DNA of 64,000 nt from positions 40,895,353 through 40,959,352 of the forward strand of contig OX246747.1 in NCBI GenBank assembly GCA_945910005.1. The letters are read 5' to 3'. Shown in pieces: positions 1-14,760 of the stretch. Numbering within the stretch: the first letter of the stretch is position 1; each line of letters opens with the position of its first letter. A program made the position numbers and the translations under genes. A model generated the notes under the pieces. The model searched no databases. It was not told the DNA's origin and was given only the letters and a program-made list of their open reading frames with translations. The DNA is from Isoperla grammatica (lineage: Eukaryota; Arthropoda; Insecta; Plecoptera; Perlodidae).

Positions 1-3000
1 TCGGGAATGATGTACGTGCATAATAAATGCTGGGGTAAAGGGGGTAGTGTTTGGTAGGAACGGCATCTAGGATCATCGAGACAATACCTCAAGGATCGAC
101 CACAGGTTTACAAAATCAACAAACAGTCAAACACCAATAATCAAAAAGAAAAATGTATATTATAATTTCATTATTAATTATTATGTATACAGCTTTCACA
201 ATTTTTTATAATGAAGATTTCTTGCGATATAAACAAGGCAAACCATAGAAATCCATGATTGATTACATAATTAATTAGTTATTCAAATTACTCATTCAAT
301 TCAATATTTAAATAATAGTATGCAAAAATTATCATGAGAGCGTCAAATATATTTGGACATCATTTCTTATATAAACCTAACATTATTTTATCCATCAATT
401 TATTTATATAATAACACCGACCCACACTGAGACAACAGCAAACGCAGGTAGGCGGTCTGGCCACTGTGGAGAACAGACATTATCCAATAATAATAATAAT
501 AATAATAACATCACACTATATCATAATAACTAACAGGCTATGCTAGGCTACTACTGTATGAAATATATATATAGCAGTTTATTCAACTACAAATAAAATA
601 CAAGCTTATAAAGGTAATTATCAACATTGGTTCATTGCGTACAGTCCTCGCCATAAGTCCTCGGCACAGCCCAACAACGTTATAGAGAAGCAGTTAGTAG
701 GCCGTCCAGTTGAGAAACGTTTATCGACATTGTGTCACTTTTGCACACACGCCCAACTGTGTTCAGTATTGTCAAGTTACCAGGTAATCGAAAGTACGTA
801 ACGTAGCTTAACGAGTAGCGCAAGTTAGGAATCTAATCCGAAGCCTCAGTCGGCAACTTCTCCGCTTCGAAAGCGCAAAAACGTCAAAGCCACTACCAGG
901 TACGTTCGCCCGTGTTGCGAAGCTACTCGCACGTTATTTACAACATCTTATTGCAACTTATCAAGTTAAATTATCAAAAGCAGATTCCAGTCAAGTTACG
1001 AGTTTTTTAAACCGACGAAACGAGACACAACTACGGTACCTACACACGTTTGAAATATCATTCGGTGCAGAGGAATTAAAAAGTATACAACATGCATCAC
1101 AGCTAAAAAGAATAATGTCTTGCGTAATTGTTTACGACTCAACCGCCGTCACAGTCTGCAGACGCTACACGCGTTCGAGTCTTACAATTACAAGCATTGC
1201 AGTAGTTTGTTTTCAATAAAAATCACTCTGCGTAATCAAAATCCAAAACTTTGTGGGAGGTGATCGGAAGTGCAAGATTAGGAGAGAGTTAGGAATCTCC
1301 CCCTTAAAAGCGAGCGAAGCCGACGAGAAACTGTGCGTCAACTCGCCTTGTTGACAAAACGATGCAGCAATGTCCGTCTATCAGGTTCCGAACTGTTGAC
1401 ACGACAGAGTGTAATATTATCACGACATACGTTTGTAGCTGGGATCGTAGACGCAGAACTAGAACTACGTTACACGACCGGGTAGAGTTTACTTCCGATC
1501 CTGCATCTCGGTCGTCCAATCACGGCACGGCTGTGGAGAGCTGCAGCACAAAGCGCGTTTGACACCACGCGCGCACCCAAAACGTTTTCACACCCGGTGG
1601 CAGCAAGACGTAAACAATACACCCCTAAACCTATCAAATATATCGAAACACGCAAGAACACTACCTACAGTTATTAGAAAGACGTCGCATTGACTAAATC
1701 ACTTTACAAGGGACTGCGTAAGCACACACCCATTAAATCTGCCACACGTGAGAGAACGTGACTAAACCACGGGGGGATTGATTTCAAAAGTACAAAACTA
1801 TTTCTCTGAGAATTTCACAGAAAGAATTCAGAATAATTACAAACCAGCAGTCCATCCCAAACAGAAAAAAGAGAAAATAAGGCAAGACATTTTAAAGTAA
1901 AACTAAGCTATTTAGTAAGTAGCTTATTGTGAGATTTATGTTCGCCCTACCGAGAAAGAGATCACCGTGGCATCGGTCAAAAGACGGCTAGAGAACGTAA
2001 GAAAACCGTCAAACGGCGTACGAACTTATGGAGAGGAGTGTACATATTCAGTTGGGGGCAGGGGGGGGGGGGGGGGGGGGCGTAGGACACAACTCCGACT
2101 GGAAATCATGTTTACGTTCCAATCACAAAAAAATAAATTTACTTGACACCAAGTTACAAAATTTGCCGTTCCCGACTCCACGGTACAAACGCTTCAAAGC
2201 TAGAGTTTTTAATTTCGGTTGAGTGTTTTTTGTTTTGTTTTTTTTAAATGCCATGCCTTTTATTTTTGGTTACCGTTGGCTTCATCCACCGTGGGCTTTT
2301 GTCGACAATGTCGACGGTTTTGACCTGGCCGCACCTGCAAGAACAGAACACAATCCGTGAGTAGAGCAAACACACACACAGCCCGGACACAGAGCGTGCA
2401 CAACTAGGCTTGCAGCTAGATCGGTGCAATAAACGCGGCAGGGAACGGCGTTTATGTCTTATTAGCCTCGGGAGTGCTCGTCTTCATAACAAGAATTCTT
2501 TTCAAAACACACAATACATAAATAACGAGACATTTTGACACAAGATCTTAATGCTTCAAACTCTCAAGTTCGTCATCTTACTTAAAGGTAAGCCGTTTGC
2601 TGCAGTCTCAACAAGTTCTACTCTTGAAATTTACTATTAATAAATGAGACTAAATAAGAATGAATGAGATTCAAAGACTGAAAAGTATATGTGTACGTAC
2701 TAACGAAGGAGTAGAACGTGTATAATGTAGCCTATAACGCTGAAATATGCGCTCACTCAAACGGAACCCAGTGTTTGTTGTCGTGATAAGACAATCAGTC
2801 AGCTGGCGGGACTAATTAAGTCGAGTGCAACAACAACACACAGCCTTGACGGCCGGACGTCAGCGAGAGCACTTAAAACTACCAGTTCAAGTAATTTACT
2901 ATTTAACAACTAATAAGTCAAACTAGCGATGAAGTCCCTGCAGAACAAAGATTGGGATTCAGAGCATAATGTCGTATTTTCTATGAATTCAAAATCATGT

Positions 3001-3180
3001 ACAAATTAAACTGCGGGTTTTGATTACACTGTTTACCTGTACGTGCACCAGAAAACCTATGATGTGGGACAGTCAGGAGAGACAGGGGAGGAGAGAAAAC
3101 AATGGCGAGCTGTTTCAAACCAATCCACAGATTAATAACGTAAATATTCAATAAAAAAATATAAAAACAAATGTTTTTTT
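1..3180. other. Gene-free AT-rich flank
   Basis: I see no exon chain with splice sites and no recognisable protein here. The sequence is AT-rich with short (AAT)n stretches near 487-510 and a 20-base G run at 2061-2080. The open frames present are short and unlike any family I know. One weak candidate terminal exon at about 2244-2334 on the minus strand is listed among the rejected items. Confidence 0.6.
2061..2080. repeat. Homopolymer G20 tract
   Basis: Twenty consecutive G on the plus strand, preceded by a run of five G. It could form G-quadruplex structure. Its length is likely to vary between individuals and sequencing runs. Confidence 0.95.
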
Positions 3181-3184
3181 TTTA

Positions 3185-3592
3185 CTTTAAATAAAAATAA
3201 AGTAAATTCACATTTAGAGTCTACCCACTCAGTAACTAAACTGATTTGCAGTGGGGGACTTTAATTTAAAGTGACTAAACCAACCCTGTAGGCATCGAAC
3301 ACCATCGACGAGTGAGCGATATTTCAAATACGAAACATATGAATCAGTGATTGGACAGTGCAAACGCCCAAGGACAAATGCCAGAATCAACAAGGCCGAT
3401 TCAGAACGAATTTAAATTTATTGAGTGCTTCGTTGCTAGGACGGCTCCAAACTCACCGTTTACTTATTCCTAAGACAAGAAGTAATGGAATTGAATCCAC
3501 AATAGAAGTTAAAAAACTTCTGCCTGAAGCGGGATTTGAACCCGGGACCTTCTGCATTTGAAGCAGGGATGCTAACCACTGCACATGCACTC
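3185..3592 (-). mobile_element. tRNA-derived SINE (family A), near full length
   Basis: Read on the minus strand, this begins with a tRNA-Gly(UCC)-like head: A-box-like GTGGTTAGCATCC, anticodon region CTGCTTCAAATGCAG, then the B-box-like GGTTCAAATCC. The body and tail are the same as the copies at 40069-40490 and 46326-46770, ending in GACTCTAAATGTGAATTTA and a T/A-rich tail. It lacks about 18 bp found in the other copies near CAATCAAAGATCG. It lies 18 bp beyond the Rab7 stop codon, in the same orientation. Confidence 0.9.
3417..3422 (-). terminator. Candidate Rab7 polyadenylation signal inside a SINE
   Basis: AATAAA on the minus strand about 190 nt past the Rab7 stop codon, inside the SINE at 3185-3592 (context CTCAATAAATT). 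The same AATAAA is present in the other copies of this SINE. Whether Rab7 transcripts end here is inference. Confidence 0.4.
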
Positions 3593-3609
3593 ACTTGAGT
3601 CTAGTTGGG

Positions 3610-7290
<3,681 letters not shown>

Positions 7291-7296
7291 TATCAA

Positions 7297-7302
7297 TTTA
7301 TT
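7297..7302 (-). terminator. P450 polyadenylation signal
   Basis: AATAAA on the minus strand about 130 nt past the P450 stop codon, in an AT-rich stretch. The matching place in the inverted copy (near 12230) has lost the exact hexamer. Confidence 0.5.
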
Positions 7303-7432
7303 TATCATTTCATTAAGTTGTTATCAAACCTGTAAACTTGTGAATTAACCCAACGCTTGCGCAAACATCTGCCGTGGATAAGAGCCAAGTGCGATATCTT
7401 TACGACAAGGGTCTTTGAATTCCATGCACTTA

Positions 7433-10400
7433 CTACTCTTCGCGCCGGTGTATCTGTATCGGGTACCCGTCTAGGGGCCGGATGACCGGACCCGCTCCAA
7501 GCCGATCCATCGTCTTGAGAGTTCGGTCGCACGTCACCCGGTACTTTCTGAACACACTGCTGACAACGGTCTTCATCTGGAGGTAGGCGTACTTCTGACC
7601 GATGCAGTTGCGCTTGCCTGCCCCAAAGGGAACGAAGGCGTACAGGTGTCTGTCTACGCTGTTCTCCGGCAACCACCTATAAGCACAACACTTGTCAGGT
7701 GGCTCGACGCAACAGGTAGAACAGCGAGGCGTTGGTCTCTACCTCACCTGTCAGGCCAGAACTTGTTGGGCTCCACATAGTTCTCGGGGTCCCTGTGAAC
7801 GGCGTACGCGAACACCATGACGAGCGATCGACTAGGCAACAGGTATCCACTGGGCAGTGTGATGTCCTCGCCCACCTCACGGTTGATCCAGGGGGCGGTG
7901 GGGAACAGTCTCAGCGTCTCCTTGATGCATCGCTCTATGACGCACATCCGGTTCAGATCGTCAGGCGTCGGGCGACGAGTGTCCGACCCGAATATGTCGT
8001 CTACTTCGTCAATCACTTGTTGCTGGGTCTCAGGGTAGATGCCTGGAACAAGCTTGAAGTATCAGGAACACAGAACACAGCAAAGTTGGGCAGATGTCTG
8101 GAACAAGCTTGAAATATCAGGAACACAGAACGCAGCAAAGTAGGGCAGATGCCTAACAAGCTTGAAATATCAGGAACACAGAACGCAGCAAATTTGGGTG
8201 GATGCCTGGAACAAGCTTGAAATATCAGGAACACAGAACGCAGCAAAGTAGGGCAGATGCTTAACAAGCTTGAAATATCAGGAACACAGAACGCAGCAAA
8301 TGTCTGGAACAAGCTTGAAATATCAGGAACACAGAACGCAGCAAAGTAGGGCAGATGCCTTACAAGCTTTAAATATCAGGAACACAGAACGCAGCAAATT
8401 TGGGTGGATGCCTGGAACAAGCTTGAAGTATCAGGAACACAGAACGCAACAGAGTAGGGCAGATGCCTAACAAGCTTGAAATATCAGGAACACAGAACGC
8501 AGCGAATTTGGGTGGATGCCTGGGACAAGCTTGAAGTATCAGGAACACAAAACACAGCAAAGTTGGGCAGATGTCTGGAACAAGCTTGAAATATCAGGAA
8601 CACAGAACGCAGCAAAGTAGGGCAGATGCTTAACAAGCTTGAAACATTAGGAACACAGAACGCAGCAAATTTGGGTGGGTGCCTGGAACAAGCTTGAAAT
8701 ATCAGGAACACAGAACGCAGCAAAGTAGGGCAGATGCCTAACAAGCTTGAAATATCAGGAACACAGAACGCAGCAAATTTGGGTGGATGTCTGGAACAAG
8801 CTTGAAATATCAGGAACACAGAACGCAGCAAAGTAGGGCCGATGCCTAACAAGCTTGAAATATCAGGAACACAGAACGCAGCAAATTTGGGTGGATGCCT
8901 GGAACAAGCTTGAAGTATCAGGAACACAGAACGCAGCAGAGTAGGGCAGATGCCTGGAACAAGCTTGAAGTATCAGGAACACAGAACACAGCAGAGTTGT
9001 TGCTGCATCGCGGGGTACATGCCTGACACGAGCTTGCAGTATCAGGAACAACGACAATCGAGGGGTGGTGCGTGTGCGTGTGCGTGGGCGTGTGCGTGTG
9101 CGTGTGCGTGTGCGTGTGCTACCCACCCATGAGCGACAGCAGGCTAGCCAGAGTGGTGGCCGAAGTGTCTATAGCCGCAATCATCAGAGTATTGAGTTCC
9201 TCCTGGAGTTCTTCTATCGTCATCGCCGACCCCTCCCTCTCCGATTCCTCGACTAGGACGTCGATGAACGGACGCGTCGCGTCGTCCTCCACCGCCACCT
9301 TGTCGACGTTTCGAAACTCGTCGAGCTTCTGGCTGATGACCATCGAACTGCGCTGGTTGATCATCTGGTGGAACCGGACAAGAAACGGTTCTTTAGTCTT
9401 GTTCGAGTATCACGTAAGTTTCCCTCCCTACTCTCCCTAGCACACCTATGAGCAAGCTTACCTTGCGCATATCAAAGAAGATCTTCCCGTTCTCTGTCCG
9501 CTTGAAGAACCAATCAAACACCAGCCATGGTCTGACGCCGCACATCGTCATCACTTGACCAGCCTGGATGAACAGATCCATAAAGTTGGCCTTCTCCGTC
9601 CAATCAACGTTGGTTCCTGGACAAACGAGCAACGCTATCTATGAGTCTGCCCGCGAACTATCAGCGCTGCTCACGCTATCTATGAGTCACGCCACGAAGC
9701 TTCAGTCTTACCGAACACTGCGTCCCTGATGGACTTCAGGGTGACTTGGCCCATCATGTTGAGGGGGTCGAAGGTTCGTCCGTCTGTCAGAACCTTCAGC
9801 TTCTCAACCAACTCTTCACCCAGCCGACCGAAGTTGTCCACGTATCCTTGCAACACCTGTGACAAAACAGAGTCTAGATGGCGGTGGAGGAATAAGTTTT
9901 ACCAGAGTCGATAAAGAAGTTCTTTGGGAAGCTGCTCTAGACAAGGATGTTGATATCAGCGCTATCTATTAGATACCGGTAGTATTATGAAGGTTTAGCT
10001 TCACCTTAAAGTTTTGTGAGATTAGACGTAAACCAGCACTATCTGTTGGGTACAGGAAGTACTACGAGGGTTGTAGCCTCACCTTAAAGTGGAACGCAGG
10101 CGTCAGCATCTTTCTGTGGCTCTTCCACTGGTCGTCCCTGTTGACAATCAACCCGTTACCCATGATCTTGTAGAAGGGCAGCGAGAGAAAGAAGTCTCGG
10201 TTGACCACCTTGGGGTTCCCAAGCACGGCCTGTATGTCTGCGGGGTTCGTCATGAACACGGCCAGCTTGGGTCCCGCCCAGAAGCGAACCAGCCGGCCGT
10301 GGTTCTTGTGCAGCCCGTAGAGGGTGTTAAACAGCGTCTCTGGGTCCGAGGTTAGAGTCAACAGGTTGCCGACAAGTGGCAGAGCCGCCGGGCCTGGTAA

Positions 10401-10487
10401 CCTACACCCCGCTAGGAAGTAGCTGCCCCAAGAGCGCCACAGGGCAGCGAGGGCGACACAGGTGAACGCGACCACGTACAACAACAT
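7433..10487 (-). CDS. Cytochrome P450, clan 4 (CYP4-like), complete, 6 exons
   Basis: Microsomal haem-thiolate monooxygenase; CYP4-type enzymes commonly hydroxylate fatty acids or other lipids, but the substrate here is unknown. Minus-strand exons 10487-10083, 9856-9712, 9616-9462, 9397-9127, 8042-7748 and 7676-7433 join in frame to 504 aa. Residues 1-20 form an N-terminal membrane anchor, followed by the proline hinge LPGPAALPLVGN. Visible motifs are I-helix AAIDTS (about 309-314), ExxR as ETLR (367-370), a PDRW motif, and haem loop FGAGKRNCIG with Cys448. An upstream in-frame ATG at 10532 would add 15 aa; I prefer the later Met because the hydrophobic anchor follows it at once. Intron 4 consists almost wholly of tandem repeats. 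CYP4V or CYP4C-like subfamilies are possible; I cannot choose. Confidence 0.95.
8043..9005. repeat. Minisatellite (~55 bp x ~18) carrying the exon 5 splice acceptor
   Basis: About 18 units of 53-55 bp fill most of P450 intron 4. Two variants alternate, one with GCCTGGAACAAGC and one with GCCTAACAAGC. On the minus strand most units end in CAAGCTTGTTCCAG|GCATC, the real 3' splice site of exon 5 (exon starts at 8042) plus about 5 exon bases. Confidence 0.95.
9063..9119. repeat. (GTGTGC)n microsatellite at the exon 4 donor
   Basis: About 55 bp of GTGCGTGTGC-type repeat in P450 intron 4, ending within 8 bp of the exon 4 donor at 9126. Confidence 0.9.
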
Positions 10488-10532
10488 GGCTCGACTGTGC
10501 CACACACTCGGGGGGGCGTGGCTTAGAGACAC

Positions 10533-10990
10533 ACGTCATCCAAGATGGCGGATCGAGAACAATGCAATTACAGTGCACCCAAAGTTCAACAAGTCTATGA
10601 TTATAATACTAATTTTAGTCGTGTGACTTTAATTACATCATTATGTTGACTTGCAATTATTATAATTTCTTGCATGACATTAAAATGTCACGTGGGATAT
10701 GGTTATGATAAAGGAATATTACATATATATTGGAGGAGTGAAAGGATGACATGGCTGCTGTTTTCCCCGATTTATTATTTGCTAGTATTAGATCCGGTCG
10801 AAGAGGGTCCTTCCACGTAGTGACCGGTGCCCACAAAGGGGCTCTCGCGCATACTTCCGCTCTCTTCATATATTCACATCCCTTTCCCTCCACTCTCCCA
10901 TTTGCTATTCTCCTCCCCCTTGGCCCTGCCCTCCCTTGCACTCCCCTTATGACGACCTCCGTTATGTGTTTTATATCTTCATATATAACC
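10533..10990. other. P450 upstream flank
   Basis: Presumed promoter side of the P450. AT-rich sequence is followed by a C/T-rich tract at about 10865-10945. I see no TATA box or other element I would defend. Confidence 0.4.
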
Positions 10991-11475
10991 ATATAACCTT
11001 AGGTTAGAATGGATTGGACGTGTTGATCCTAACCTATGGTTATAGGATAAATGTATGGATCCATCCACCCTAGACTAAATTCCATTCCATCTGTCTATGT
11101 TACTATCCACGCTACTTCCGCAACTTACTCCCGCAAGCTACTCCCGCAAGTTACTCCCGCAAGTTACTAACGCAAGTTACTCCCGCAAGTTACTCCCGCA
11201 AGTGGATGGACGTGTGATCCCAATCTAAGGTTAGGCATCCATCCTAACCTAAGGTTTAGAATGGATGCATCCATCTATCTATGTTACTATATAAGTTACT
11301 TCCGCAAGTTACTCCCGCAAGTGGATGGACGTGTGATCCCAATCTAAGGTTAGGCATCCATCCTAACCTAAGGTTAGGAATGGATGGATGGATCCATCCG
11401 TCTATCTATGTTACTATCTATGTTACTATCTAAGTTACTCCCGCAAGTTACTCTCGCAAGATACTTCTGCAAGTT
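10990..11475. repeat. Compound tandem repeat (GCAAGTTACTCCC units and ~115-bp units)
   Basis: A 13-bp unit GCAAGTTACTCCC is repeated near 11120-11200, 11290-11320 and 11430-11475. It is embedded in longer units of about 115 bp that contain GGATGGACGTGTGATCCC and AACCTAAGGTTAGGAATGG. The block ends where the inverted P450 copy starts. Confidence 0.85.
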
Positions 11476-11490
11476 GCATTTAACGTCAGG

Positions 11491-11856
11491 TACGCCGTTC
11501 ACAGGGACCCCGAGAACTATGTGGAGCCCAACAAGTTCTGGCCTGACAGGTGAGTTAGAGACCAACGCCTCGCTATTCTACCTGTTGCGTCGAGACACCT
11601 GACAAGTGTTGTGCTTACAGGTGGTTGCCGGAGAACAGCGTAGACAGACACCTGTACGCCTTCGTTCCCTTTGGGGCCGGCCAGCGCAACTGCATCGGTC
11701 AGAAATACGCCTACCTACAGATGAAGACCGTTGTCAGCAGGGTGTTCAGAAAGTACCGGATGACGTGCGACCGAACTCTTGAGACGATGGATCGGCTTGG
11801 AGCGGGTCCGGTCATCCGGCCCCTACCCGATACAGATACACCGGCGCGAAGAGTAG
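11491..11856 (+). pseudogene. Broken copy of the last two P450 exons
   Basis: Plus-strand copy of the end of P450 exon 5 (to 11549), the 71-bp intron (11550-11620) and exon 6 (from 11621). It keeps the haem loop as FGAGQRNCIG and is very similar to the minus-strand gene. The coding 3' end has lost about 8 bp relative to the gene, so the last dozen codons are out of frame. Nothing upstream encodes the rest of a P450. The retained intron shows this is a genomic duplication, not a retrocopy. Confidence 0.92.
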
Positions 11857-12435
11857 CGGCTACGTTGTTTACATTGGGCTGTATTTTGGATACAATCCCA
11901 GTTCACTCCTCACATAAACACTACCCGACACTACCCGGGCGGATTGAATGAATGAACTACTCCTAAGGGACGTGTCTCTAGTGGATTGCATTGTGACGTC
12001 AGAGAGGCAGTGTAAACGTGACGTCACTCGCACCACATTAGCCCGCTACAGAAGTACGAGACTATCCTTGTTGTAATTGTTGTGAACGAGTTCCTTGTGT
12101 TACCGACTCAATCCAAAGATCCTTGTCGTAAAGATATCCCAGTTGACTCTCCCACGGCAAATGTATGCACAAGCGTTGGGTATATCACAACTTGACCGCT
12201 TTGATAACAACTTTATGGAACTATCAGTAAATGAATTAATATGAAAGGAAACCCTTGTGCATTTATTCCATCCCTGAATGTATCACACACTATTGCCGTA
12301 TTTTTGAACATGGATACAATGTTTCATAGTTGCTTCTTTCGAATGCAGCGCCAAGTTGGATTTGTGTTTCTCCCGTTCACCAACAGAAAGCGCTACGTAC
12401 ATTCGACACTGGCGCGATCTATCGTAGAGTCATTG
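11491..12435. repeat. Inverted segmental duplication of the P450 3' region
   Basis: Matches the reverse complement of about 7090-7790, including 3' UTR words such as GATCCTTGTCGTAAAGATAT and GCGCAAGCGTTGGGT-like sequence. The copy carries an extra segment of about 240 bp at 11870-12112. The two copies point away from each other and are separated by the 5' part of the gene. Confidence 0.85.
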
Positions 12436-12521
12436 TAGAGTCTTGTATTTTGGTGGAGGTGCCGGGTCTTGTTTGACAGTCGAAGGTTCTGACAACACAT
12501 TGATGGTTGGTTGTATATTTA

Positions 12522-13241
12522 AGGGCCGGTTTTTCAATCAGTTTTGTAATCAGTGATTAGATCAACCAGAGCTATTACCAACTTGAGAATGCTGTTAGTA
12601 ACCAATTATCAAACGTCTCCTAATTACTCTTATCAAATTGATAGAATTCTTATTCCAGCGACTTTAAATTCGTATGTAAACCACACTGTATAAAAGTTAA
12701 AATCAGCAATATCATACTATTTATAAACAAACTAATAAAATATAGCTATAATTTATATTGGTCAACATGTGTATTTTGATGCAATAGTGTTTTGTTCAGG
12801 TAAAAAAACACACCTTTCAACAGTGATTTGAAAGAATTTGGTACAGACAGATCATTGTTGTCTAAACACTGGATGGACCATCAATTTACCAAAGGCTGGT
12901 TAGCTATTTCCACGGCCTCTTTTAGGTTGTATAATTTAATATCTTTGTGAGCTTGACAAATGACTTCACTCATCTCAAGCAATAATAGCCAACCAGGAAA
13001 ACATATACATACACTATTTTATTTCCTATTTATCAAACATGCAGGCTTATGAATTCAATAAATTAAAACTGAGTTGTGCTTTTTAAAAATTGTTATCATA
13101 TAGGCCTACAAAATTAGTTTGAACTAAAAAAAAAACATTTTTAATATGTTTGGGTTGCATTTACATTTTACATTGACAATGTTGGTAAAAGCCTTGGTTA
13201 CCCCAACCACTGATTAAAAAACTGATTGAAAAACCGGCCCT
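12522..13241. mobile_element. MITE with GGGCCGGTTTTTCAATCAG termini
   Basis: About 720 bp bounded by inverted repeats reading AGGGCCGGTTTTTCAATCAG at both ends and flanked by TA (or TTA if one terminal base is counted as target). This fits a non-autonomous PIF/Harbinger or Tc1-like element. The inside is AT-rich with no coding region. Confidence 0.8.
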
Positions 13242-14760
13242 TAGTCTCACCGACAACACTAGGATATCTACCGTGTGTTAGTACATACAGCGCTATGTGG
13301 CCAAATTTAGCAACAAACTGCTGAAGATTTCATTCCGCGGTTGAAAATAGTGCTGGATATTATTGTGATATATCTTGTTTTTAGTTTGGTGTTTGTTTTG
13401 TTTTTTTATTGTTAGTATGTATTTATTTTGTTTTGTTGTTTTGTTTTGTGTTTTTGTTTTGGCTTTTATTGTCTTGTTTTGTTTGTGTTTGTTGTGTGTT
13501 ATTTGTTGTTTGTACGTCTAAAACGTGTCCTGATTAAAATGGTGGCTTGCCTTTTTAAGATTTACTGATGGGATTCATAATCTGCACAACAATTTTAAAA
13601 GCCGTATTTAATTAAACAATTTTCACAATTTGCCTTTATCGACGTAGGAAGAACGACGCTGCTTCAGCAGGTTGTTGCGCGACTTTGCCACTTTGAGCGC
13701 TTCATTCGTTTTCACTAGCGCCATCAGTGGCCAATCTCGGTGCCTCGTGGCTCAAGTAACATGCAGGATATGTCAGGGACGCTCATGCCTGACCAGAGAA
13801 ACACCGTAGGGTTATTATCAAGAAACAATAACATATTGCCCTTTATTCGGTGTTTTGACTGTACATCAACACAGTCGCATAAAGTCACATTAAAAATAGA
13901 TCACATTTTTATACATTTTTTTTGTACACAAATAATTTCTAAAAATAATTATTGGATTTACATTATTATTATTATAATTATTACTATCTATTAATTACTA
14001 CAATGTATAAAAGAAATTGATTTTTTTTGTAATCGCAACAAGCAAGAAATAGGCATTGGGTGTCCACTTAGGAGCCCGTAAAAATGAGTTGAAACTACAA
14101 ATATCGGGAATGAGTAAACCATGTATTTATCTAATAATTTTCTAAACATTTGAATCTATCTTTTTGGATCTCAATTTTAATGTTTTGCTGTGAAATTTAA
14201 CGAATAGGAATTTCATTTCAAATTGTCAACAAAAGCAAGCATGTATAAAGTAAAATATAAAATGATATGTGCACTTGATATATTATACTGGAGAGTAATT
14301 TCCAGTGAAATTCGTGTTTTGTATTTAAATTAAAACGGACATATCTGAACAATTTATCAATCAACCCTCAACTTCACGTAATTAATGCTAAACATTACAA
14401 TTATTGGTAATTTTTCACGTCTCTAGATATCATCAAAGTCAATCAAGAAGTTCTAAAAGGGAGAACTTCTTTATCGACTCCAGTATCCTCCAACAAAACT
14501 AGCCTGTTGCTTATGACAAGTTCCCTCCTCAATTTCTAGCTCAATCCTGTTCAATTCTCCTTAAACTAATCATTAATAATAATAATACGACATCTATAAT
14601 AGTTCAGTGTTTCTTAAATTAAATCTAAGTATAGGCAAAATTGTCTCACTATTATTAAAGCTTGTTTCTAAACTAGACTTAAACATAATAATAACATTAA
14701 TAAAATTAATTATTTACAAGCTATGTACAGTAGAAGAACAGGTGGTATTGTATGGACAGT
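13242..14760. other. Gene-free AT-rich spacer downstream of the secreted-protein gene
   Basis: Includes a T/G-rich low-complexity stretch (GTTTTGTTTT words) at about 13375-13515. The rest is AT-rich and is likely the 3' UTR and flank of the minus-strand gene ending at 14761. No coding exon seen. Confidence 0.5.

Noticed and set aside
2244..2334. Possible last exon on the minus strand (…VKTVDIVDKSPRWMKPTV…)
   Set aside because: There is an acceptor-like TTGCAG and a stop, but no upstream exon, no family match and no way to test it here.
10990..11475. Telomere-like repeat (CCTAACC, TTAGG words)
   Set aside because: The words are sporadic and embedded in longer 115-bp units; there is no run of telomeric repeats.
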